Below are positions 32,470 to 40,700 of a stretch of 64,000 nucleotides of DNA, one piece after another. Position 1 is the first letter of the stretch; every line of letters starts with the position of its first letter. The stretch is from positions 146,790 to 210,789 of the forward strand of contig NZ_JBHVOS010000005.1 in assembly GCF_042887685.1 (NCBI RefSeq). The letters run 5' to 3'. Under the pieces are notes generated by a model, which saw only the letters and a list, made by a program, of their open reading frames with translations, had not been told where the DNA came from and did not search any database. Origin of the DNA: Oerskovia sp042887685 (GTDB lineage Bacteria; Actinomycetota; Actinomycetes; Actinomycetales; Cellulomonadaceae). The position numbers were made by a program, and so were the translations under genes.

Positions 32470-33096
32470 CTAGACCTTCGAGGCCTTCGCGGGACGCCCC
32501 GGGACGGGGGTGCCGAGGAGCGACAGGAGCTGAGCCCTGATCCGGAGCTCGCTCTCCGGTGCACAGGACTGCGGCCGGAACAGCGAGATCTGCTTGGTGC
32601 CCTCCATCGCGGAGAACATCACGCTGACCGCGCTGTCCACGTCGTCGCACTCGAGCTCCCCGGCCCCGACCGCCCGGTGGGTCAGGCCCAGGAAGTACCG
32701 TTCCGCCTCGTCCAGGAATCCTGCCCAGCTTGCCCGGACGTCCTGGTCGTAGAGCGCCTGCGCGACGATCTCCATCGTGAAGACCCGGTTCGCGTCGTCG
32801 AGCAGACAGCTGCGGACCGAGTACGCCACAGCGGCCTCGACCTTCGCGAACGCGCCGGTCGACTGCTCCGTCGCGCCGGTGATCGCCTCTCGCCACTGGC
32901 GGTAGTAGACCCCGCACGCTGCGAGCACGACCTCCTTCTTCGAGGAGTAGTGCCAGTACAGGCTGCCCTTGGTCACCCCGGCGCCTGCCGCGATCGCGTC
33001 CATGTTGACCCCGGCGATGCCTCGCGTCGAGAACAGCGTGAACGCTGCGAGCGCGAGCTCGTCGGGCTTGGCAACAGTGGGCGAGGACGTCGGCAT
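32470..33096 (-). CDS. TetR-family regulator of the ThuA/isomerase locus
   Basis: 208 residues. TetR helix-turn-helix at residues 12-58: ALAAFTLFSTRGIAGVNMDAIAAGAGVTKGSLYWHYSSKKEVVL. The C-terminal ligand domain has no distinctive features. ATG at 33096 with GGAAGGAGG upstream. An ATACTCACTGGTAC element 22 nt before the gene resembles ATACTGACCAGTAT at the thuA promoter and GTACTGACCGGTGC before the isomerase gene, so autoregulation and control of both neighbours is likely (inference from shared sites). Confidence 0.92.
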   Translation of the reverse strand: MPTSSPTVAKPDELALAAFTLFSTRGIAGVNMDAIAAGAGVTKGSLYWHYSSKKEVVLAACGVYYRQWREAITGATEQSTGAFAKVEAAVAYSVRSCLLDDANRVFTMEIVAQALYDQDVRASWAGFLDEAERYFLGLTHRAVGAGELECDDVDSAVSVMFSAMEGTKQISLFRPQSCAPESELRIRAQLLSLLGTPVPGRPAKASKV

Positions 33097-33117
33097 GACG
33101 CCACCCTACCTCCTTCC

Positions 33118-33131
33118 ATACTCACTGGTAC
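33118..33131. promoter_or_regulatory. TetR-type site before tetR
   Basis: ATACTCACTGGTAC agrees with the palindromic site ATACTGACCAGTAT (34194-34207) at 10 of 14 positions and lies 22 nt upstream of the tetR start. Confidence 0.6.
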
Positions 33132-33186
33132 TGCCGTGATCGACACCGGGCGGTCCGGTCGTGCGCCTGCCGACGCACGACCGGGA

Positions 33187-34080
33187 TCAGGCGAACGCGG
33201 GCACGCGCTCGGTGAAGCCGGCCGCGGCGACCTCCTTCCGCAGCCAGGACAGCGAGTCGGCGAGCATCGGACCCCCCTGGCCCTCGCACTCGATGCTGAG
33301 CACGCCGTCGAACCCGCGGGCGTTGAGCCTCGCGAGGATCTGCCGGATGTTCTCGGCGTTCACGCCGTCCCCGGCGGCCACGTGGCTGATGGCGATACCC
33401 GTCGCCCCACCACGCACGGAGTCTGCGAGCGACTGCGAGACGTCCTTGATGTGCACGTGGTCGATCTTGTCGAGGAAGCGGTCGGCGAACTCGACCGGGT
33501 CGTTGCCCGCGATGAAGGTGTTCCCCGTGTCGAGGTTGAGGCGCAGCCACGGGGAGTCCCCGCAGAACGCGAGCATCTCGGCGAGCCAGTCGGGCCTGGT
33601 CGTGAAGTAGCCGTGGACCTCGATGGTCACGACGACCTCGTGGGCCTCGGCGACGCGGATGATCTCGCCGTAGCTCCGCTTCATGAGGTCGAGGGCCTCG
33701 CGATCCTCGAGCCCCTCGGGCTTGTGGAGGCCGTCGGTCGTGGCTACCCGGGGCGAGCCGGCGAGGGCCGCCCAGGCGATGGCCTTCTGGACGTAGGGCA
33801 CGCCGACCGTGAGCCCGTCCCGCCCCGAGAGCGGGTAGGCGGCGTCGATCTGCGAGAACTCGACCCCGTAGGTCGCCATCTTCTTCCGGAGGAGCGCCGG
33901 GTCCTCGAGGAGCGAGACGTGCGGGAAGTAGCCGAGCCCGTGGATCCAGCAGGCGCCCTCGATCACGCCCGGCTCGATGTAGTGGACGTCGTTCTCCTGC
34001 GCCCAGGCCAGGGCCTGCTCGAACGACTTGTGGCTGGAGTTGAAGGCGTCGGTGTGGAAACCGATCCCGATCTGCGACAT
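33187..34080 (-). CDS. Sugar phosphate isomerase/epimerase-like TIM-barrel protein
   Basis: 297 residues of the xylose-isomerase-like TIM barrel (AP endonuclease 2 superfamily). Metal-binding positions are recognisable: VTIEVHG (Glu), LNLDTGNTF (Asp), HVHIKDV (His) and SIECEG (Glu). Family members include inosose and 3-keto-sugar converting enzymes, hydroxypyruvate isomerase and tagatose epimerases. The exact reaction cannot be read. It lies between tetR and the secreted ThuA/dehydrogenase protein, and a TetR-type site sits 26 nt upstream. A role on an oxidised or keto sugar is plausible in this context (inference). Confidence 0.88.
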   Translation of the reverse strand: MSQIGIGFHTDAFNSSHKSFEQALAWAQENDVHYIEPGVIEGACWIHGLGYFPHVSLLEDPALLRKKMATYGVEFSQIDAAYPLSGRDGLTVGVPYVQKAIAWAALAGSPRVATTDGLHKPEGLEDREALDLMKRSYGEIIRVAEAHEVVVTIEVHGYFTTRPDWLAEMLAFCGDSPWLRLNLDTGNTFIAGNDPVEFADRFLDKIDHVHIKDVSQSLADSVRGGATGIAISHVAAGDGVNAENIRQILARLNARGFDGVLSIECEGQGGPMLADSLSWLRKEVAAAGFTERVPAFA

Positions 34081-34105
34081 GAGACTCCTTCGTCTGGGTA
34101 GGAAC

Positions 34106-34119
34106 GTACTGACCGGTGC
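34106..34119. promoter_or_regulatory. TetR-type site before the isomerase gene
   Basis: GTACTGACCGGTGC shares TACTGACC with the palindromic site at 34194-34207 and lies between that site and the isomerase start. Confidence 0.55.
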
Positions 34120-34193
34120 AGGGTGCTCTTCGGGGAATCTGCGGCCTCAGCGTTCAGATCCCGTAGCGAGACGCGGCCCCGTGAGCCACCACC

Positions 34194-34207
34194 ATACTGA
34201 CCAGTAT
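34194..34207. promoter_or_regulatory. TetR-type operator at the thuA promoter
   Basis: ATACTG-AC-CAGTAT, perfect 6-bp arms. Its last base is the first base of the -35 hexamer of the promoter at 34207-34235, so a bound repressor would block that promoter. Confidence 0.75.
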
Positions 34208-34235
34208 TGCAATGTGGTGACGCTGACACTAGCAT
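34207..34235 (+). promoter_or_regulatory. Promoter of the ThuA/dehydrogenase gene
   Basis: -35 TTGCAA (34207-34212), 17-nt spacer, -10 TAGCAT (34230-34235). Predicted start near 34242, leader about 94 nt. Confidence 0.6.
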
Positions 34236-34335
34236 CACGATCACGTTCTGACGACCATCAATCAGAAGTCGCCAGGTCGCTGGACGAACGGATCGCAGGG
34301 GCCCGACGCAACGAAGCGGACACGAGGGAGCACGG

Positions 34336-37300
34336 ATGAGAACGCGAAGAGGGGCCGCACTGGCGGCCTGCCTGGCACTGTCCACAGGACTCGCAGGCGT
34401 ACTGACAGCACCAGCCATCGCCCACGAAGGGCACGAGCACCCGGAGGCGCCGGAGTTCCGGGCGCTGATCTTCTCGGAGACGGCCGGGTTCGTGCACGAC
34501 TCGGTCCCCGAGGCCAAGGCCATGTGGGACGAGCTCGCGACGGAGAACGGGTTCGAGGTCGTCCAGGCGACGGACTCGGCGCTCTTCACCGACGAGGGGC
34601 TCGCGGACTTCGACGTGATCGTCCTGGCCCAGGCGTCCGGTGACGTCTGGGACGCGGCCGAGGAGAGGGCTTTCGAGAAGTACGTGCGCGGGGGTGGCGG
34701 CGTCGTCGCCATGCACAACCCGCTCGACATGGAACCGGGCTTCCCCTTCTACCGCTCGCTCATCGGCACCGAGTTCACCGCGCACTCCGCCGCGGGCACG
34801 AAGGGAGAGATGGCGGTCGTCGACCACGAGCACCCCTCGACCGCGGACCTGCCCGAGCGCTGGGAGCGCAACGAGGAGTGGTACGGCTTCACCAAGTCGG
34901 TGCGTGGCGACAAGCACGTGCTGGCCCAGCTCGACCCGACGAGCGTCCCGACGTCGACCCCCGGACGCATGGTCGACCATCCGGTCACGTGGTGCGCGGA
35001 CTACGAGGGCGGCCGGACCTGGGTCACCTCGATCGGGCACGCCAAGTCCTCCTACGGAGAGCCGAACGTCCGCAAGCACGCGCTGGGCGGCATCCGCTAC
35101 GCGGCGGGCGTCGAGGAGGGTGACTGCGGCGGCACCGTGTGGGACGACTTCGACAAGGTGCCGCTCGACACCAACACCTCGGCCCCCTGGGGCATCGCGG
35201 TCGCGGGCGACGGTCGGGTCTTCTTCACCGAGCTCGTCCGCGGTCAGGTCAGGATCTACGACCCGGCGCTGCAGAGCACCGTGACGGCCGCGACCATCCC
35301 CGTGTACGGGGGCGGTGAGGACGGCATGCTGGGCCTCGCGCTCGACCCGCAGTTCGCGCAGAACAACTGGGTCTACCTGTACTACTCCCCCCGGGACGGA
35401 GGCTCGGTCAACCGGCTCTCCCGGTTCACCATGGACGGCAACACCATGCAGCTCGACACCGAGGTCGTGATGCTGGAGGTCCCCGCCGGCCGTGACGACA
35501 AGGAGATCGGCCACACCGGCGGCACGCTGCGCTTCGACGGCCAGGGCAACCTGTGGCTGTCCGTCGGCGACGACGTCGTGCCGTTCGAGTCCTCGGGCTA
35601 CACCCCGATCGACGAGCGACCGGGCCGCGCGCACTTCGACGCCCAGGGCACCTCGGCCAACAGCAACGACCTGCGCGGCAAGCTCCTGCGCATCAGGCCC
35701 GAGCCCGACGGCACGTACTCGATCCCCGCGGGCAACCTGTTCCCCGAGGCCGAGGACGCCGCGGACAAGACCCGGCCCGAGATCTACGCGATGGGCTTCC
35801 GCAACCCGTTCCGCTTCTCGGTCGACGTCGACGGCACGGTCTACCTGGCCGACTACGGGCCCGACGCGGGCAGCGCCAACCCGAACCGTGGCCCCGCAGG
35901 CTACGTAGAGTGGCAGTCCATCAAGGCCCCGGGCAACTACGGCTGGCCGTACTGCCACGCGAACAACATCGCGTACAACGACTTCGACTTCGTGACGAGC
36001 ACGTCCGGAGCGAAGTTCGACTGCGCCAACCCGGTCAACACGTCCCCGAACAACACCGGGCTGACCCAGCTCCCGCCGTCGATCCCCGCGGAGGTCTACT
36101 ACTCCTACGGTGCGTCGGCGGAGTTCCCGCAGCTCGGCAGCGGTGCGGGTGCGCCCATGGCCGGACCGGTCTACCACTTCGACGACGCGCTCGACTCGGA
36201 CCGCAAGTGGCCCGCGTACTTCAGCGGCACGCCGCTGTTCTTCGAGTGGGGCCGCAACTTCATCAAGGAGTTCCCGCTCGCCGCGGACGGCTCGCTGCTC
36301 GCGATCAACCCGGTGCTGTCGAACCAGCAGTTCCTCTCGCCGCTCGACCTGCAGTTCGGGCCCGACGGCGCGCTGTACCTCCTCGAGTGGGGTGGCGGTT
36401 TCGGTCGCGACAACCCGAACTCGGGCCTGTACCGCGTCGACTACGCCGCCGACGGCAGGGCGCCCACGGCCAAGGCCGCCGCGGACGTCACGACGGGGCT
36501 CGCCCCGCTGAGCGTGACCTTCTCGAGCGAGGGCACCGTCGACCGTGACGGCGACGAGCTCGACTTCGCGTGGGACTTCGGCGACGGCACCACCTCGACC
36601 GAGCAGGACCCGACCCACGTCTACACGACCAACGGCAACTTCGAGGCGCGCCTGACGGTCACGGAGCGCACCGGGTCTGCCAAGACGGGGACCGCCACGG
36701 TACCCATCGTCGTCGGGAACACGAGCCCGGTCGTGACGATCACGGCCCCGCCGAACGGCAGCTTCTTCCGCTGGAACGACGTCCTGCCGTGGAAGGTCGA
36801 GGTGACGGACGCCGAGGACGGCCAGATCGACTGCAAGGACGTCACGGTGCAGCCGGCCCTGGGGCACGACGAGCACGCGCACCCCACGCTGCCCGTCAAC
36901 GCGTGCGAGGGCGAGGCGTCGACCATCCTCGACGAGGGACACCTCGAGGCGGACGCGTTCTGGGTCATCGACGCCCGCTACACCGACAAGGGCGGGGCCG
37001 CGGGCGTCCAGCCGATCACGACGAGCGCGACCAACGTCTACCGTCCGACGCGCTTCCAGGCGCACTACTGGGACGAGGTCAAGGGGGTCGCGGTCGAGAA
37101 CAACGCGGCGGCCGAGCTCGGTCAGTACGTGGGCGACATCCAGGACGACGACTGGCTGCGCTACGAGGACATGAACTTCCAGGGGATCGACGCCGTGCGC
37201 TACCGCGTGTCGGCCGGTCCGGAGGGCGGCGGCCGGATCGAGATGCGCCTCGGCTCGCCGACCGGTCAGCTCGTGGCCACGACGCCCGTGAACAGCACGG

Positions 37301-38250
37301 GCGGATGGTTCACCTTCAAGGAGACGGACCCGACGCCGGTCACCGCCCCCGCAGGGACGCACGACGTCTACCTCGTCTTCCGCTCGAACCCGGGGGTCAA
37401 CTGGTCGATGACGCTCGACGTCTTCGAGGCCGTCGGCTCCGGGGTCGGTGTCCCGCCCGAGGGCACGCCCCGCCAGGACACCTCGACCCAGGGGAGCTGG
37501 ATCGGGAAGTACGGCACGGCGGGCTACGCGATTCCCCAGGTGGGCACGCAGCTCCCCCAGGGCGTCACGGTGGCTCCGGTGACGGGGACGCAGGCCTGGA
37601 CGTGGGAGCAGAGCACGACCAAGCGGTCGGCGCTCCAGGTCCCGCCCGACGGCGCCGCGCGTCGTGCGTCGACCTGGTTCGGTGCCGGGGCGGCGGTCGA
37701 CGTCACGGTTCCTGAGGGGTCGGTCTACGACATGTCGGTGTACGTCGACAGCCACGACATGGCCAGGACGCAGAACGTCCAGGTGCTGCGTGCCGACGGT
37801 TCGGTCCTGTACCCGGCGTTCTCGGTCTCGGACAACGCCGCAGGCGTGTGGCTCACGTACCGGATCGACTCCTCGGTCCGGGTCAAGGCCGACAAGGTGA
37901 CCGGGCCGAATGCCGTGATCGGCGGCATCTTCCTCGACGTGCCCGACGTCGAGCAGCCCGCGCTCGCCGTCACGGCGACGGTCACCCCGAAGTGCGTCGC
38001 GGGGCGGGCGACGCTCACGGTCCGCGCGGTCAACGGTGAGGACGTCCCGGTGGACGTCGTCGTCGAGACCCCGCACGGTCACAAGACCTTCGCGGGAGTG
38101 GCGCCGGGCAGGTCGGCACAGCAGTCCTTCGCGACACGGGCCGCCGGCATCCCCGCGGGCGAGGTCACCGTGACCGCGACGGGCGACACAGGATCCGGTC
38201 CGATCACCACGGAGATCGTGACCGGCTACGAGGCGGCCGGATGCAGCTGA
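34336..38250 (+). CDS. Secreted multidomain protein: ThuA, glucose/sorbosone dehydrogenase-like, PKD, CBM6-like
   Basis: 1304 residues from ATG at 34336 (GAGGGAG upstream). A signal peptide ends near LTAPAIA. Residues about 40-265 are a ThuA (trehalose-utilisation) domain: FRALIFSETAGFVHDSVPEA, FDVIVLAQ, GGGVVAMHNPLDMEPG, WVTSIGHAKSSYG. Residues about 280-700 form a six-bladed propeller like PQQ-dependent glucose/sorbosone dehydrogenases: APWGIAVAGDGRVFFTE, GLALDPQFAQNNWVYLYYSP, IGHTGGTLRFDGQGNLWLSVGDD, IYAMGFRNPFRFSVD. PKD at 709-795 (FAWDFGDGTT). A CBM6-like module lies at about 898-1035. The last 270 residues are further beta-rich modules that I cannot name. The predicted role is extracellular binding and oxidation of a sugar or polysaccharide; a single promoter under a TetR-type site controls it. 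Confidence 0.88.
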   Translation: MRTRRGAALAACLALSTGLAGVLTAPAIAHEGHEHPEAPEFRALIFSETAGFVHDSVPEAKAMWDELATENGFEVVQATDSALFTDEGLADFDVIVLAQASGDVWDAAEERAFEKYVRGGGGVVAMHNPLDMEPGFPFYRSLIGTEFTAHSAAGTKGEMAVVDHEHPSTADLPERWERNEEWYGFTKSVRGDKHVLAQLDPTSVPTSTPGRMVDHPVTWCADYEGGRTWVTSIGHAKSSYGEPNVRKHALGGIRYAAGVEEGDCGGTVWDDFDKVPLDTNTSAPWGIAVAGDGRVFFTELVRGQVRIYDPALQSTVTAATIPVYGGGEDGMLGLALDPQFAQNNWVYLYYSPRDGGSVNRLSRFTMDGNTMQLDTEVVMLEVPAGRDDKEIGHTGGTLRFDGQGNLWLSVGDDVVPFESSGYTPIDERPGRAHFDAQGTSANSNDLRGKLLRIRPEPDGTYSIPAGNLFPEAEDAADKTRPEIYAMGFRNPFRFSVDVDGTVYLADYGPDAGSANPNRGPAGYVEWQSIKAPGNYGWPYCHANNIAYNDFDFVTSTSGAKFDCANPVNTSPNNTGLTQLPPSIPAEVYYSYGASAEFPQLGSGAGAPMAGPVYHFDDALDSDRKWPAYFSGTPLFFEWGRNFIKEFPLAADGSLLAINPVLSNQQFLSPLDLQFGPDGALYLLEWGGGFGRDNPNSGLYRVDYAADGRAPTAKAAADVTTGLAPLSVTFSSEGTVDRDGDELDFAWDFGDGTTSTEQDPTHVYTTNGNFEARLTVTERTGSAKTGTATVPIVVGNTSPVVTITAPPNGSFFRWNDVLPWKVEVTDAEDGQIDCKDVTVQPALGHDEHAHPTLPVNACEGEASTILDEGHLEADAFWVIDARYTDKGGAAGVQPITTSATNVYRPTRFQAHYWDEVKGVAVENNAAAELGQYVGDIQDDDWLRYEDMNFQGIDAVRYRVSAGPEGGGRIEMRLGSPTGQLVATTPVNSTGGWFTFKETDPTPVTAPAGTHDVYLVFRSNPGVNWSMTLDVFEAVGSGVGVPPEGTPRQDTSTQGSWIGKYGTAGYAIPQVGTQLPQGVTVAPVTGTQAWTWEQSTTKRSALQVPPDGAARRASTWFGAGAAVDVTVPEGSVYDMSVYVDSHDMARTQNVQVLRADGSVLYPAFSVSDNAAGVWLTYRIDSSVRVKADKVTGPNAVIGGIFLDVPDVEQPALAVTATVTPKCVAGRATLTVRAVNGEDVPVDVVVETPHGHKTFAGVAPGRSAQQSFATRAAGIPAGEVTVTATGDTGSGPITTEIVTGYEAAGCS

Positions 38251-38304
38251 CCGCCCTCGGGGCTCCTCGCACCTACCTCTCCTGAGGTGCTCGGAGCTCC
38301 TCAC

Positions 38305-38358
38305 GAGCCCGGGGTCGGCGTCGTCCTTCTGTCGGACGGCGACGCCGGCTCCGGGCTC
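38305..38358 (+). terminator. Hairpin after the ThuA/dehydrogenase gene
   Basis: GAGCCCGG faces CCGGGCTC, with an inner GGCGTCGTCC/GGACGGCGACGCC stem. It starts 55 nt after the stop codon. Confidence 0.7.
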
Positions 38359-38375
38359 GACCCTGACGGGAAAAG

Positions 38376-38413
38376 CACGAAGGCCAGGAACCTTGCGGTT
38401 CCTGGCCTTCGTG
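38376..38413 (-). terminator. Intrinsic terminator of tRNA-Arg
   Basis: A perfect 17-bp stem with a TTGC loop, followed on the minus strand by TTTT. It directly follows the tRNA 3' end. Confidence 0.9.
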
Positions 38414-38419
38414 TCTCTG

Positions 38420-38492
38420 TGCGCCCGGAGGGATTCGAACCCCCAACCTTCTGATCCGTAGTCAGATGCTCTATCCGTTGAGCTACGGGCGC
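38420..38492 (-). tRNA. tRNA-Arg (anticodon ACG)
   Basis: On the minus strand the acceptor GCGCCCG pairs with CGGGCGC and the discriminator is A. The D-arm is GCTCAACGGATAGAGC, the anticodon loop CTACGGA gives ACG (read as ICG after editing), and the T-arm is GGGGGTTCGAATCCCTC. CCA is not encoded. Confidence 0.97.
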
Positions 38493-38529
38493 CCGGCTGT
38501 TCGCGATTTCTCTTGAGCAGCCGTCGAGA

Positions 38530-38559
38530 AGACTACAACGAGATTCGCCGGATACTCAA
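38530..38559 (-). promoter_or_regulatory. Promoter of tRNA-Arg
   Basis: -35 TTGAGT (38554-38559), 18-nt spacer, -10 TAGTCT (38530-38535) on the minus strand. Confidence 0.5.
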
Positions 38560-38599
38560 ACCGATACGGGCTGACCAGCCGCTTCGTGACGCACGACAC

Positions 38600-40522
38600 C
38601 TACAGCGGCACGTCCCGGCCGAGCACGACGGTCCGCTCGCGGGGCAGGTCGAGCGTCTCGACGGGGTCGGGCACGATCCGGTAGAGGCCGAGGAAGAGCC
38701 GCTGGGACCAGCGGGGCATCCGTGACCGCGGGCTGGGTCGCGGTACGGACAGCGACACGAAGTAGGTCGCGGTCCCGAGGTCCACGCCGTGCATCACGTC
38801 GGGTGCGCCGCGCTGGACCTGGCCGAGGAGCCGCACGACCCGTGGTCGTTCCCGGAACCCGTAGGTCGCGACGATCTCGACGACGCCTTCGTCGCCGACG
38901 GCGGCGACCCGGTATCTTTCGGCGGCCGGGACGACGGGTCGGTCGGCCGTCGTCCAGCTCACGAGGAGGACGTGGCGCTGGAGCGCGTGGTTCTGCTCGA
39001 CCATGGATCGCAGCGCGAGGGGCACGACGCCGCTGTGCCTGCTGAGGAAGATCGCGGTCCCTCGGGTCCTGGTCACGGAGCCGTGGGCCTCGAGGACGTC
39101 CTCGACGCGCTGGACGGTGGTCTCGAGCGCGAGCCGACCGCGCCCGACGTGCCGCTGGCCCGTCCACCAGGTCACCATGACGACGAAGACGAGGGCGCCG
39201 ATCGTCAGGGGCAGCCATCCGCCCGAGCCGACCTTGGCGAGGTTGGCCGCGAGGAAGACGAGGACGACGACCAGGATCGCGCCGGCGACGACGAGGGGGC
39301 CGGTGGGGCGCCGTCGGGTCGTCCAGGTGTGGGCGAGGTAGACGACCGTGGTGATGGAGATGGTCAGCGTGACGGCGATGCCGTACGCGGACGCGAGCGC
39401 TGCGGAGGACCGGAACGTCAGCACGACGACGAGGACGGCCACGGCGAGGAGGGCGTTCACGGCGGGCAGGTAGATCTGCCGGCTGTTCACGGGCGACGTG
39501 TGGACGGTGCGCAGCGGGGGGAGCACGCCGAGGCGGCCGCTCTGGTGGACGACCGAGAAGGCCCCGGACACGACGGCCTGCGACGCGATGATGGTCGCGA
39601 GCGTCGCGAGGACCACGACGGGCATGGTCACGGGTGCGGGGACGAGCGAGAAGAACGGGTTGTCGGCGGCCTCGGGCGAGGCGATCAGGTGCCCGCCCTG
39701 TCCCAGGTAGCTCAGGGCGAGGGCTGGGAAGACGACGAACGTCCAGGCGCGGACGATCGGGCGCCTGCCGAAGTGCCCGAGGTCCGCGTAGAGGGCCTCG
39801 GCACCGGTGACGGCGAGGACCACGGCGCCGAGCGACAGGAACGCGGCCGCGGGGTGGTCGGCGAAGAAGAGCAGGACCCAGTGCGGGGAGACCGACACCA
39901 GGACCTCGGGCGTCTCGAGCACGCCCCGGACGCCGCAGGCCGCGATCGTGGCGAACCAGAGCAGCATGACCGGGCCGAAGAGTCTCCCGATCGCCCGGGT
40001 CCCGAACCTCTCGACGACGAACAGCCCCGCGAGGATCACCACGGCCAGGGGCACCACGAGCCGGGCGAGCGAGGGTTCGACGACCTCGAGCCCTTCGACG
40101 GCGGACAGGACGGAGATCGCGGGGGTGATGACGCCGTCCCCGAGGAACATCGCGGCCCCGAGCATCCCGAGGACCGTGAACACGACGGCCGTCCGGCGTC
40201 CGCCGTGCGCCCGGTCGAGGGTCCGCCGGAGCAGGCCGAGCAGGGCGAGGAGGCCGCCCTCGCCGTCGTTGTCGGCGCGCAGGAAGAGGCGGACGTAGAG
40301 GATGCTGACGACGAGGGTCAGGGTCCACAGGATCGTCGAGGTCATTCCGTAGACGAAGGTCCGGTCGGACTCGACCCCGGCGCCCCGGGCCGTCGCCACG
40401 ACGGCCGTCGCGGCGTACAGGGGGCTGGTGCCGATGTCCCCGAAAACGACGCCCAGCGCTCCGACGAGGGCGACGGCCCCGGTCGTCCGCCCACCCGCAG
40501 CGCCGTCCGCAGTGCGTGAGAT
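38600..40522 (-). CDS. kup: KUP-family K+ uptake transporter with apparent ATC start
   Basis: 640 residues if translation starts at ATC (40520-40522). KUP proteins import K+ with protons. The N-terminal signature GALGVVFGDIGTSPLYA lies upstream of the first GTG (40399), so the protein must begin earlier. Between the in-frame stop at 40574-40576 and 40399 there is no ATG, GTG or TTG. GGAGG (40527-40531) sits 4 nt before ATC, giving the usual N-terminal length. Twelve helices follow (for example MFLGDGVITPAISVLSAVEGL, ALTGAEALYADLGHFG-like AVTGAEALYADLGHFGRRP, LSYLGQGGHLI), then a C-terminal cytoplasmic domain with SRHSGVVPLALRSMVEQN. It is divergent from the FAH-family gene. The unusual start is either real or an ATG-to-ATC change. 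Confidence 0.85.
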   Translation of the reverse strand: MSRTADGAAGGRTTGAVALVGALGVVFGDIGTSPLYAATAVVATARGAGVESDRTFVYGMTSTILWTLTLVVSILYVRLFLRADNDGEGGLLALLGLLRRTLDRAHGGRRTAVVFTVLGMLGAAMFLGDGVITPAISVLSAVEGLEVVEPSLARLVVPLAVVILAGLFVVERFGTRAIGRLFGPVMLLWFATIAACGVRGVLETPEVLVSVSPHWVLLFFADHPAAAFLSLGAVVLAVTGAEALYADLGHFGRRPIVRAWTFVVFPALALSYLGQGGHLIASPEAADNPFFSLVPAPVTMPVVVLATLATIIASQAVVSGAFSVVHQSGRLGVLPPLRTVHTSPVNSRQIYLPAVNALLAVAVLVVVLTFRSSAALASAYGIAVTLTISITTVVYLAHTWTTRRRPTGPLVVAGAILVVVLVFLAANLAKVGSGGWLPLTIGALVFVVMVTWWTGQRHVGRGRLALETTVQRVEDVLEAHGSVTRTRGTAIFLSRHSGVVPLALRSMVEQNHALQRHVLLVSWTTADRPVVPAAERYRVAAVGDEGVVEIVATYGFRERPRVVRLLGQVQRGAPDVMHGVDLGTATYFVSLSVPRPSPRSRMPRWSQRLFLGLYRIVPDPVETLDLPRERTVVLGRDVPL

Positions 40523-40616
40523 GGTGCCTCCTCGCCGCGCGTCGCAGGGAGCCCGCCGGCGGGCCCGGTCATCTCAGTGTCGTGCCGGTCCGCCTGGTCG
40601 GCCACACGATCACATC

Positions 40617-40631
40617 GGACGTCATACGTCC
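40617..40631. promoter_or_regulatory. GGACGT-CAT-ACGTCC palindrome between kup and the FAH-family gene
   Basis: A perfect 6+3+6 inverted repeat in the divergent intergenic region. A TAGTCT hexamer (40634-40639) directly beside it could be the -10 of the FAH-family gene, placing the palindrome in the spacer. Confidence 0.6.
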
Positions 40632-40700
40632 TGTAGTCTCGCATCCGCCGGCACGACCGCGCCGACGCACAGCCGGACCCCGCAGACGGAGGAACCCACC

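Noticed and set aside
34336..34460. N-terminal histidine of the secreted ThuA protein as a copper histidine brace (LPMO-like)
   Set aside because: The mature end HEGHEHPE is only His-rich; the following domain is ThuA, and no LPMO fold is visible.
34258..38304. A minus-strand open frame of more than 1300 codons opposite the ThuA/dehydrogenase gene
   Set aside because: Its translation is an Arg/Val/Gly-rich sequence without domains. The plus strand carries a signal peptide and several known domains. High GC makes long antisense frames common.
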